Positions 1-5,263 are shown, counted from the first letter of the stretch. The stretch is 7,259 nucleotides of DNA from Methanobrevibacter ruminantium (GCA_004553595.1 SFKZ01000040.1:1-7259); one strand, 5' to 3'. The notes: a model not told the origin generated them from the sequence alone. Program-made: numbers and translations.

Positions 1-59
1 TAGGTACTTTGATACAGTTATCGAAGCATTTTAGTATTTTGAGGCTCACAGTTGAGCGA

Positions 60-256
60 TGTGAAATTACAACTGATGATGTATCTGACGGAACTAGCTA
101 GGTTGTAATTGAATTGTTTAAAAGAAAAGCTCCGGTGCGTTAACAGCCTAACCTTGTTAACTGACTTTAATGTCAAGCATGTGTAGCGGTTAGGGCAGTA
201 GTTTAATTGAGTATTATTAAGGTCGCACTTTTTTAATTTAAAGCGCGGCTTTTTTA
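60..256 (+). ncRNA. Possible structured RNA ending in an intrinsic terminator
   Basis: Two stems (65-73 with 102-110, nine perfect pairs; 147-153 with 188-194, seven pairs enclosing a small TGAC/GTCA hairpin at 161-174) precede a terminator-like hairpin and T run at 222-255. Stems in series followed by a terminator and no reading frame suggest a small RNA or a leader. I recognise no Rfam family: there is no T-box, tmRNA, RNase P or group II domain V signature. I see no clear promoter and the boundaries are guesses. Chance inverted repeats in AT-rich DNA are a real alternative. Confidence 0.2.
222..255 (+). terminator. Intrinsic terminator-like hairpin
   Basis: GTCGC at 222-226 pairs with GCGGC at 245-249, including one T-G wobble. 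CTTT at 228-231 pairs with AAAG at 240-243, with a single A-C mismatch between the two blocks. The 3' arm leads straight into six T residues (250-255). It would end transcription arriving from the left edge. GGTGCG at 134-139 could pair with CGCACT at 224-229, competing with the terminator's 5' arm. Confidence 0.5.
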
Positions 257-269
257 TACCCAAAAAGTA

Positions 270-306
270 GGGTTCAAAATGTTTTCCATTGAAAAGTTTT
301 GGAGCC
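270..306. repeat. 15-bp interrupted inverted repeat
   Basis: Positions 270-279 (GGGTTCAAAA) pair with 297-306 (TTTTGGAGCC) with one mismatch and one wobble. TTTTC at 282-286 pairs with GAAAA at 291-295 around the loop CATT. The arms are nearly continuous and no T run follows, so this is not a terminator. The role is unknown; it could be part of an RNA or a remnant of a mobile-element end. Confidence 0.45.
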
Positions 307-444
307 AAAAGGAGAGGCCAAAAATGTAAAAGCGGTCCAAGATTTTTGTAAGTATATTGAAAGGAAAAGGTGTAAAAAATGCTGATATTAATCAGAGGTA
401 GACCAGTTGTTTTAACGGATAGTTTTATTAGTTGAAGGTTTAAG

Positions 445-484
445 AATGTCATGTAGGAAACTTGCTCCTAGGTGGCATTTTTTT
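445..484 (+). terminator. Intrinsic terminator
   Basis: The 5' arm 445-458 pairs with 466-479 over 14 positions with one G-G mismatch and three wobbles, around a seven-base loop. It is followed by seven T residues (478-484). It would stop plus-strand transcription before the transporter remnant. It could close an upstream transcript or be an attenuator left in place after a rearrangement. The open frame of the transporter begins only five bases further on. Confidence 0.7.
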
Positions 485-488
485 GTAA

Positions 489-1418
489 AAACGCAACGCA
501 ATTTACGGAAATATTATTTCTTTTTCTATAGCGGAATTTTTATATGGTACAGGATTGGCCTTTAACTCAGGAACATTATTGTCATATATTACTGAACTAC
601 AAGAACAAAATAAAATCCAACCTGATGCAAAACTAATGGGTAGACAAGTAATAGTTTTAAATTTAGCAACTTTGATCGGCGGAAATATTGGGACATATTT
701 GTTTGGGATAACTAATACAGCTCCAATCTGGTTTGCTTTAATAGGCTTAGGCGTGTATTCAATATTTGTTATTAGTGTGATAAAGTATTTTTCTTTAGCA
801 GATAATACGGCTGAACATGAAAATACTGAAACAATTATGCAAAAATGTCAGACCTTTTTTAATCTCTTCTCTAAAAGAAACTTTTGGATACTTCTTTTCT
901 TAAATGCCGGTTATGATTGTGGTACTCAATTCATTTTAATTTATTGGTCCATTATCTATGTAGATAAGCTTCATTTCAATTTGTCATTGGTTTATACATT
1001 ATTTATGTGTTCACTTTTATTGGGATCTGCAATATTTGATAGGATAGTTGGATTTTTAGACACTAAGCTATTGGTTATTTTAAATACTTGCTTAATGATT
1101 AGCCTATTCATTTTAAGTAGTTGTATCTCTAATAGATATATATTACTCGCATTATTTTTATTAATTGAATTGCTGATGGGAATGATGTCTGGGCAAATAT
1201 CTGCTACAAGTAATACATCGATTTATGGTGAGAAGAACAAATCAATGATGTTATCAGCCGTATCCTTTGTAGCAGAAATTTTAGTAAGTATTTCATTGTT
1301 TGTCAGTGATTTGATCATAAAGTCAGCTGGAAATATAATCGTGATGTATATTGTTTCTGCATTTTATTTTGCAATTATTTTGTTTACGGTTCCTTTAATA
1401 AGGAAAAAGGAGTATTAA
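489..1418 (+). pseudogene. 5'-truncated MFS transporter remnant
   Basis: This is the membrane part of a major facilitator superfamily permease without its beginning. The frame is open from 489 (after a TAA at 486-488). Recognisable MFS sequence starts near 531 with AEFLYGTGLAFNSGT, which in intact permeases is the fourth membrane segment, roughly 90-100 residues in. Eight further hydrophobic segments follow, including GNIGTYLFGI, FWILLFLNAGYDCGTQF, LLALFLLIELLMGMMSG and a last one ending PLIRKKEY. So helices 4-12 survive and 1-3 are missing, together with the N-terminal loop motif. The only start candidate, TTG at 555, falls inside helix 4 and has AGGA almost touching it, so normal initiation is unlikely. 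The next gene starts three bases downstream and its ribosome binding site lies inside this frame, so the permease was probably the operon's transporter. The substrate cannot be told; the neighbours suggest a nucleoside or drug. A functional half-protein is possible but improbable. Confidence 0.75.
502..532 (+). promoter_or_regulatory. Weak promoter candidate for the nucleoside gene cluster
   Basis: TTTACG (502-507) and TATAGC (527-532) each match four of six consensus bases, with a long 19-base spacer. It sits between the terminator at 445-484 and the transporter remnant, where a promoter would be needed if the downstream genes are still expressed. AT-rich DNA yields such matches easily, so the call is tentative. 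Confidence 0.2.
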
Positions 1419-1421
1419 GTT

Positions 1422-1829
1422 ATGAATAATATTAAAGTTAATTCATCACCCGATGCTACTTGGCAGAAGATGTGCCAAGCGGCCAAAAAAGTACAGGGCT
1501 TCCATGAAATATCCGATCATATGGAAGCCGGTGGTGTAGCCACTGCAGTATTGTCAGAATCGGGGAAGATTTATACCGGAGTGTGTGTTGACACAGCCTG
1601 TACTTTAGGCGTATGCGCTGAAAGAAATGCGCTTTTTAACATGATTACTAATGGTGAAACTAAAATTTTGCGTGTATTGGCAGTTATGTCTGATGGAAAA
1701 AATGGTGCACCGTGTGGTGCCTGTCGTGAATTTATGGTTCAGATGATGGAAAAAGATTATCAAAATGTTGAAGTGATGATGGATTATGAGAGCAATAAAG
1801 GTGAGTTAACCCCAGAATGGTGGTTATGA
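1422..1829 (+). CDS. Cytidine deaminase family protein
   Basis: A small (135-residue) zinc-dependent deaminase of the cytidine deaminase fold, a soluble cytoplasmic enzyme type that hydrolyses the 4-amino group of cytidine or related nucleosides. The active site is plain. CAERNA has zinc ligand Cys65 and catalytic Glu67. PCGACRE supplies zinc ligands Cys98 and Cys101. ATG 1422 is preceded by AAAGGAG (1406-1412) nine bases upstream, inside the end of the transporter remnant. The subfamily resembles the group that includes blasticidin S deaminases and other small CDAs, so an analogue or antibiotic could be the true substrate; the sequence does not say. The C-terminus looks altered. From memory, relatives have a few extra residues before the GELTPEWW tail and a glycine after it, while this copy reads SNKGELTPEWWL and stops. 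A second copy of that tail lies at 3258-3293. The core is intact, so activity is likely. Confidence 0.9.
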   Translation: MNNIKVNSSPDATWQKMCQAAKKVQGFHEISDHMEAGGVATAVLSESGKIYTGVCVDTACTLGVCAERNALFNMITNGETKILRVLAVMSDGKNGAPCGACREFMVQMMEKDYQNVEVMMDYESNKGELTPEWWL

Positions 1830-1844
1830 TTTGGAGGGATAGAG

Positions 1845-2606
1845 ATGAGTGAAAAACCATTTATTTTAGACTTTGACAGTAATGAGCATGCAGTGCTTGA
1901 ACCTAATCACGATAAATTACCTTTTAAATTTCATGAAAAATTAGTGTATGCATTTGTACCCAAGGAAGATATCGATAACTTTTTAAAACAAGTTCCACAT
2001 AAGATTTTAGGAAATTTTGATACTATGTCTTTTCAACCTAATATCTATGAAATTGAAATAAATGGTGAAAAACTAACCTTGTGTCAAGCACCACTTGGAG
2101 CTCCTGCTGCCACTCAATTATTGGATTGGCTAATTGCGTATGGGGTAAAAAAAGTATTGGCTTTTGGCAATGCGGGTGCATTAATCGATTTACCAGAGAA
2201 TGAGATGTTTTTACCAGTCAGGGCTATTAGAGGAGAAGGGACTTCTTTTTACTACCAAGAGCCAGGACAATTCATTGATATGAAGTCTGATTACCTTAAT
2301 GAGATCGAAAAAATAATTACAGACATGAAATTAGACTACGATGAAATAACTACTTGGACGACTGATGGTTTCTTTAGAGAAACTCCTGATAGAGTTAAGC
2401 AATTCCGTGAACTTGGTGCGACAACAGTTGAAATGGAATGTGCCGGAATGGCTGCTTGTGCGCTATTCAGAAAGATAGATTTTGCACAAATTCTATTCAC
2501 TGCAGATACTCTTGCAGACATTGATAATTATGACGAACGTGATTGGGGCAGTGATTCTCACAGTGCTGGATTGAAGATTTGTTCACAGATTTTAAGTAGG
2601 GTGTAA
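1845..2606 (+). CDS. Nucleoside phosphorylase (PNP/UDP family)
   Basis: A 253-residue phosphorylase/hydrolase of the PNP_UDP superfamily, expected to cleave the N-glycosidic bond of a nucleoside with phosphate (or water), releasing base and pentose (phosphate). Visible signatures are GAPAATQLLDWLIAYGVKK leading to the glycine-rich GNAGAL (108-113), the ribose-contacting VEMECAG (195-201), and the late TAD with Asp221, where family members place the residue contacting the base. The segment TTWTTDGFFRET (169-180) is typical of a Firmicute subgroup annotated only as nucleoside phosphorylase. Base specificity cannot be read. Start ATG 1845 has GGAGG (1833-1837) seven bases before it. It sits 15 bases after the deaminase and two before the NUDIX gene, so the three are almost certainly co-transcribed. 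Deamination followed by phosphorolysis would be a coherent salvage or detoxification route. The product looks full length. Confidence 0.9.
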   Translation: MSEKPFILDFDSNEHAVLEPNHDKLPFKFHEKLVYAFVPKEDIDNFLKQVPHKILGNFDTMSFQPNIYEIEINGEKLTLCQAPLGAPAATQLLDWLIAYGVKKVLAFGNAGALIDLPENEMFLPVRAIRGEGTSFYYQEPGQFIDMKSDYLNEIEKIITDMKLDYDEITTWTTDGFFRETPDRVKQFRELGATTVEMECAGMAACALFRKIDFAQILFTADTLADIDNYDERDWGSDSHSAGLKICSQILSRV

Positions 2607-2608
2607 TT

Positions 2609-3232
2609 ATGGAAGATAAAGATTTATTAATTGAATGGGCAAAGAGATTGCAGAGTTTAGCTCAAGCTGGATTAACTTATGGTAAAGATGATTTTGACTT
2701 AGACCGTTATCAAGAAATTCGAGACATTTCTGCAGAGATGATGGCTTATAAGTCAGATTTACCTTTGCAAAAAGTGAAGGATTTATTTTGCAATGAAATT
2801 GGTTATCAAACTCCCAAGCTTGGAACTAGAGCTGCTATTTTTAAGGATAATAAAATTTTATTAGTCCAAGAAAATGATGGTAGCTGGTCTCTTCCAGGTG
2901 GTTGGTGTGAAGTTAATATGTCTGTTAAAGAAAACTGTATTAAGGAAGCCAAAGAAGAGTCTGGACTCGATATTGAAGTTGAAAGAGTTATCGGAATCTA
3001 TGATCAAAATAAGCATAGTGAAGCCATTTACCCATACAATGTCGTTCACGTTTTCTTTCTTTGTAAACCGCTCGGTGGTGAATTCAAGAAAAATATTGAG
3101 ACAACTACTCGTAAGTATTTCGCTTATGATCAATTACCAGAAAATTTGAGTACAGATAGAAATTCGCTTGATGAGATTGAGGCTTGTTTTAAGGCATATA
3201 AAGATCCTGGTTTTCAAGTTGAGTGTGATTAG
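2609..3232 (+). CDS. NUDIX hydrolase with N-terminal helical domain (CDP-choline pyrophosphatase-like)
   Basis: A 207-residue hydrolase of nucleoside diphosphate-linked compounds. Residues 1-65 form the helical domain found ahead of the NUDIX fold in the group containing Bacillus CDP-choline pyrophosphatase and ADP-ribose pyrophosphatase-like proteins. The NUDIX fold follows from about residue 70. The NUDIX box is GGWCEVNMS (97-105) then KEAKEESGL (112-120). Metal-binding Glu116 and Glu117 are present, the usual Arg is Lys112, and the canonical Glu of GX5E is Met104. From family knowledge the same position is also not Glu in many members of this group, so I read it as a subfamily trait rather than damage. 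ATG 2609 is two bases after the phosphorylase stop; AGGG about ten bases upstream is a modest ribosome binding site, suggesting translational coupling. The substrate is probably a nucleotide sugar, CDP-alcohol or ADP-ribose. Confidence 0.88.
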   Translation: MEDKDLLIEWAKRLQSLAQAGLTYGKDDFDLDRYQEIRDISAEMMAYKSDLPLQKVKDLFCNEIGYQTPKLGTRAAIFKDNKILLVQENDGSWSLPGGWCEVNMSVKENCIKEAKEESGLDIEVERVIGIYDQNKHSEAIYPYNVVHVFFLCKPLGGEFKKNIETTTRKYFAYDQLPENLSTDRNSLDEIEACFKAYKDPGFQVECD

Positions 3233-3244
3233 AAAATACATTTA

Positions 3245-3427
3245 ATGAAAAAGGTCGGTCATGGCATTAGGTGAGTTAACACCAGAATTGGTGACTATTT
3301 ACTTGGTCAAATGGCTTCACAATTTAATGCAGATTACAGATATGAGAAAAATCCGAATAAAATTACTGATTATCAAGTTACCGTGATTGATTTTGATGAG
3401 AATTTCAGAAAAAGATCGACACAGTAG
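3245..3427 (+). pseudogene. Decayed gene remnant carrying a second deaminase-like tail
   Basis: In this otherwise empty stretch, one frame (from 3258) reads VMALGELTPEL, clearly related to the GELTPEWWL end of the deaminase at 1422. At the DNA level GGTGAGTTAAC plus CCAGAA recurs at 1800-1817 and 3270-3287, with one changed base between the two blocks and an extra T after them. Past that T the coding-looking frame shifts: from 3293 it reads GDYLLGQMASQF and continues to TAG 3425-3427, with lactobacillus-like codons and charged, soluble composition. That second frame has an ATG at 3245 but a TGA at 3272-3274. The simplest reading is a frameshifted 3' end of a former gene. I do not recognise the 45-residue tail. 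A small intact gene seems unlikely, as no ATG with a ribosome binding site opens the second half. Confidence 0.5.
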
Positions 3428-3448
3428 ATTTAAGAAGGTACATAGTAT

Positions 3449-4174
3449 ATGTTCTCAAATACTATTTCAACAAAATCGTGGTTAGATTTCCCACAAATTA
3501 CTAAGAAGTGTGATCTTGCAGAGGTAATAATACAATTTTGTGAGAAAAAACGGGATAGTTTAAAAGATGGCGATATTTTGTGTATTGCTTCAAAAATAAT
3601 ATCTAAGTCGCAGGGATTATTCGTTGATCTTAATACGATTAAACCATCTGAGTTAGCTTTAAAAATTCATCATCAGGTTCCTCGCAAAGATCCACGTATA
3701 ATTCAACTAATTATCAATCAAACTAAAGATTTAAGTGGAAAAAGATTACAAATCTCTCCTAATTTCATTGGCGGATGGCTACCTAATGGTCTATTTTTAA
3801 CAAGCGCAGGGGTTGATAGAATAGGTGAAGACACGGCTATTGTTTTACCTAATAATTGTGATGAAATTGCAAAGCAAATAGCAGAAAAGATCTATGAAAA
3901 AACAGGAAAAAGAGTTGCGATAGTAATTACAGACAGTGATGGTCGAATTGATAAAAATGGTGCAACGCAGATTGCCGTTGGCCTTTATGGAATAAATGGT
4001 CTTCGAAAAACTCAGAGTAACGGAAAAATTAATGTTGAAACTATCTGTGATATGCTTGCTGCTTCCGCTGGATTGCTGATGGGACAAAGAGGCAATATGG
4101 TTCCGATAGTGACTATCCGAGGATTTGAATATGAATTTGATAGGGATGCAACAATAAAAGATGCTGTTAATTAA
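3449..4174 (+). CDS. CofE-like coenzyme F420-0:gamma-glutamyl ligase family protein
   Basis: A 241-residue protein of the CofE family, whose founding enzymes use GTP and metal to add glutamate to F420-0. Features in order: DGDILCIASKIISKSQG (40-56, the family's GD-x-SK-x-SK-x-G motif), LFLTSAGVDR (115-124), LP at 133-134, IVITDSDGR (158-166, where archaeal enzymes have DTFGR), QIAVGLYGING (174-184) and ETICDMLAASAGLLMGQ (197-213). Length matches stand-alone CofE. Start ATG 3449 has AAGAAGG (3432-3438) ten bases upstream. Lactobacilli are not known to make F420, so glutamylation of F420 is unlikely. With nucleoside enzymes on both sides, ligation of an amino acid to another phosphorylated or nucleoside-like acceptor is a reasonable guess but only a guess. 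The stop overlaps the next gene's ribosome binding site, so the two are coupled. No damage is seen. Confidence 0.82.
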   Translation: MFSNTISTKSWLDFPQITKKCDLAEVIIQFCEKKRDSLKDGDILCIASKIISKSQGLFVDLNTIKPSELALKIHHQVPRKDPRIIQLIINQTKDLSGKRLQISPNFIGGWLPNGLFLTSAGVDRIGEDTAIVLPNNCDEIAKQIAEKIYEKTGKRVAIVITDSDGRIDKNGATQIAVGLYGINGLRKTQSNGKINVETICDMLAASAGLLMGQRGNMVPIVTIRGFEYEFDRDATIKDAVN

Positions 4175-4183
4175 GAAGGAGGT
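4173..4183 (+). promoter_or_regulatory. Strong ribosome binding site with two competing ATGs
   Basis: AAGAAGGAGGT is a near-perfect Shine-Dalgarno sequence overlapping the CofE-like stop. The ATG at 4187, only four bases past GGAGG, opens a nine-codon dead-end frame. The ATG at 4194, eleven bases past it, is in frame with the kinase and gives the expected N-terminus MFNLIILRGNSGSGKT. The frame also runs open back to an ATG at 4161, but that lies upstream of the Shine-Dalgarno and inside the previous gene, so I chose 4194. Confidence 0.6.
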
Positions 4184-4193
4184 ACTATGTCTT

Positions 4194-4691
4194 ATGTTCA
4201 ACTTAATCATTCTTAGAGGTAATTCGGGTAGTGGCAAAACTACTTTATCTAAGCAAATTCAAAAGAAAATAGGTAAAAATACTCTACTCATTCCTCAAGA
4301 TACAGTTCGAAGAGAAATGTTAAATGCAAAAGATGGAGCTGATAATCCAGCAATCTCTTTGTTGATGGATTTATTGGGGTATGGTCATGAGCATTGTGAC
4401 TACGTAATTTTAGAGGGAATCTTGAATGTCAAGTGGTATGCTCCAGTGTTTAAGAAAGCAAAAGAATTATTTGGTAATAGTATGAATGCTTATTATTTTG
4501 ACATTCCTTTTGAAGAAACAGTGAAAAGACATCAAGAACGGCATATTACATCATTTGGTGAAGAAAAAATGCGTTCATGGTGGCTATAGAAGGATTACAT
4601 TGGTTTTATTCCAGAAAAGAAATTCACAAGTGACATGAGTTTAGAAGATGAACTTGAGGCTGTGATGGATGATGTTGTAAAAAAGCAGTGA
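4194..4691 (+). pseudogene. Small P-loop kinase (AAA_33/zeta-like) interrupted by an amber codon
   Basis: A 165-codon P-loop kinase with one in-frame TAG. It opens with LIILRGNSGSGKTTLSKQI, a Walker A GNSGSGKT at residues 9-16, then IPQDTVRREML, DYVILEGIL (Walker B-like region) and FDIPFEETVKRHQER, the arginine-rich lid of small-molecule kinases of the AAA_33 type. The frame stops at TAG 4587-4589 just after MRSWWL, but beyond it continues in the same frame as KDYIGFIPEKKF to TGA 4689-4691. The downstream part looks like the natural end: relatives commonly read WWL followed by a charged residue and DY. One base change from GAG or AAG would explain the stop. All P-loop and lid residues lie before it, so a shortened 131-residue product might retain partial function. 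The likely substrate is a nucleoside or other small alcohol. It lies between the CofE-like gene and the MazG gene, ten bases from the latter. Confidence 0.78.
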
Positions 4692-4701
4692 GGTTTATTA
4701 A

Positions 4702-4998
4702 TTGATTATTGATACGCAGAAATTACAAAAGGCAGTTATCGAAAATAAGAAAAATCATGGCTTTAACACCACAGACGTGAAATTTGAATTACTTTTACTG
4801 TATGGTGAAGTTAATGAACTATTTCAAGCTTGGTTAAAAGACGATCGTGACAGCATAAATGAAGAATTAGCTGATGTAGCAATTTTTCTCTTAGGAATTT
4901 CTGAAATGCTAGGCAGCGATTTGGGCGAAGATATTGTAAAAAAGATGAAAATCAATGCCAAAAGAAAATATATAGATGGTAAAAAGATAGAAGTATAA
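4702..4998 (+). CDS. MazG-like nucleotide pyrophosphohydrolase
   Basis: A 98-residue all-alpha NTP pyrophosphohydrolase of the MazG-like/dUTPase-like superfamily, which hydrolyses nucleoside triphosphates to monophosphate and pyrophosphate and often removes non-canonical nucleotides. The metal-binding residues are visible: GEVNEL gives Glu36 and Glu39, and EELADV gives Glu55 and Asp58, in the ExxE...ExxD layout. Length suits single-domain members. The start is TTG 4702, with GAGG at 4690-4693 eight bases before it; no ATG is available in frame near the N-terminus. It is the last gene of the nucleoside cluster. I see no convincing terminator after it, so its transcript may run into the ABC-F leader. 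Its role in the set could be clearing odd nucleotides made by the neighbouring enzymes. Confidence 0.85.
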   Translation: MIIDTQKLQKAVIENKKNHGFNTTDVKFELLLLYGEVNELFQAWLKDDRDSINEELADVAIFLLGISEMLGSDLGEDIVKKMKINAKRKYIDGKKIEV

Positions 4999-5023
4999 AT
5001 AGTATCAAAGTATCTAAAACAAC

Positions 5024-5052
5024 TTGCCAATCTAATATTTTCATGTTATTTT
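5024..5052 (+). promoter_or_regulatory. Promoter of the ABC-F leader
   Basis: TTGCCA (5024-5029), a 17-base spacer, then TATTTT (5047-5052) with the extended -10 dinucleotide TG at 5044-5045. Transcription would begin near 5059, about 19 bases before the upstream reading frame and about 218 before the ABC-F start codon. Spacing and the extended -10 make this the best promoter in the window. Confidence 0.6.
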
Positions 5053-5077
5053 AGTTTTATCAATTGAAATTCATTTT

Positions 5078-5128
5078 ATGGAAAGAAGGGTCGCCATTGC
5101 GTCTTTAATCTTGCAAATTCAAGCATAG
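5078..5128 (+). CDS. Leader peptide (uORF1) of the ABC-F gene
   Basis: A 16-codon reading frame encoding MERRVAIASLILQIQA, with ATG 5078 and stop TAG 5126-5128, beginning about 19 bases after the predicted transcription start. Its codons exactly cover the 5' arms of three nested stems: codons 2-6 lie in stem 1, codons 9-12 in stem 2, and codon 16 plus the stop in stem 3. That coincidence, more than its length, argues that it is translated. No strong Shine-Dalgarno is visible; only GAAA at 5066-5069 lies upstream. By analogy with erm and ABC-F leaders, ribosome stalling under antibiotics would open the stems. The basic MERR start and the hydrophobic IASLIL are the only notable sequence traits. 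Confidence 0.5.
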   Translation: MERRVAIASLILQIQA

Positions 5129-5207
5129 TTGAATAATTATTCCAGATTTATGACGGAGAGACTATGCACTTTTGACAAGATTAAGGATAGGCGATACCTT
5201 CTTTTTC
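5081..5207 (+). promoter_or_regulatory. Three-tier leader hairpin sequestering an antiterminator
   Basis: Nested complementary blocks, read directly: stem 1 is 5081-5095 with 5190-5205 (15 pairs, one bulged A at 5196); stem 2 is 5102-5113 with 5176-5187 (12 pairs, one wobble); stem 3 is 5123-5130 with 5160-5167 (8 pairs). The 3' arm of stem 3 belongs to 5155-5171, a near copy of the terminator's 5' arm at 5226-5240 (GGAGAG then TGCACTT in both). Positions 5158-5171 can therefore pair with the terminator 3' arm 5246-5257 over 12 pairs with two one-base bulges. Stem 3 and this antiterminator exclude each other. The default fold should permit termination. Confidence 0.75.
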
Positions 5208-5224
5208 TATGCGTAAAATACTGA
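5150..5224 (+). CDS. Possible second leader frame (uORF2)
   Basis: ATG 5150 opens a 24-codon frame starting MTERLCTFDKIKDRRY and ending with TGA at 5222-5224, four bases before the terminator stem. It covers the 3' arms of all three leader stems, and a ribosome ending there would reach into the terminator. No Shine-Dalgarno is visible and the ATG lies in the loop of stem 3, so it may be accidental. Confidence 0.25.
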   Translation: MTERLCTFDKIKDRRYLLFLCVKY

Positions 5225-5228
5225 AGGA

Positions 5229-5263
5229 GAGTCTGCACTTGTCGGAAGTGTAGGCTCTTTTTT
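5229..5263 (+). terminator. Leader terminator (attenuator) before the ABC-F gene
   Basis: GAGTCTGCACTT (5229-5240) pairs along its whole length with AAGTGTAGGCTC (5246-5257), using two wobbles and a five-base loop, and is followed by six T residues (5258-5263). It stands 13 bases before the ABC-F ATG, so it can only act as a conditional terminator inside that gene's leader. Confidence 0.85.

Larger units (their letters stand above)
1..488. other. Gene-free, inverted-repeat-rich stretch ahead of the MFS remnant
   Basis: I find no coding region I can support here. All three plus frames are broken many times, and the long open minus frame (18-452) resembles no family I know. What is visible is secondary structure. 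A 9-bp perfect inverted repeat pairs 65-73 with 102-110. CCTAACC at 147-153 matches GGTTAGG at 188-194. There are two terminator-like hairpins (222-255 and 445-484), a 15-bp hairpin at 270-306, and CTGAT/ATCAG around 382-395. The truncated transporter begins directly after the second terminator, so this DNA was probably joined to it by insertion or deletion. It could be a non-coding RNA locus, the end of a decayed mobile element, or a degraded gene. I cannot decide among these from the sequence. Confidence 0.5.

Noticed and set aside
18..452. 144-codon open frame on the minus strand
   Set aside because: It starts within a terminator hairpin, runs through other hairpins, resembles no family I know, and has only a distant AGGAG. 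More likely chance openness in AT-rich DNA.
1..488. T-box, tmRNA, RNase P RNA, group II intron end or TnpB guide RNA
   Set aside because: None of the hallmark motifs is present, and no adjacent transposase or reverse transcriptase sequence can be recognised.
555..557. TTG as a genuine start of the transporter
   Set aside because: It falls inside the fourth membrane segment of an MFS protein, and family sequence extends upstream to about 531 without a start codon.
2336..2521. Minus-strand frame opposite the phosphorylase
   Set aside because: Shadow of a well-supported gene; no ribosome binding site and no family resemblance.
2897..2971. Missing canonical Glu and Arg in the NUDIX box as evidence of inactivity
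   Set aside because: NUDIX proteins with this N-terminal domain commonly differ at these positions, and the key EE pair is present.
2861..3149. Two overlapping frames, one on each strand, within the NUDIX gene
   Set aside because: Both are shadows of the NUDIX coding frame.
3845..4237. Minus-strand frame across the CofE-like and kinase genes
   Set aside because: Shadow; low-complexity hydrophobic translation with no recognisable motif.
4824..5030. Minus-strand frame opposite the MazG-like gene
   Set aside because: Shadow; no upstream signal.
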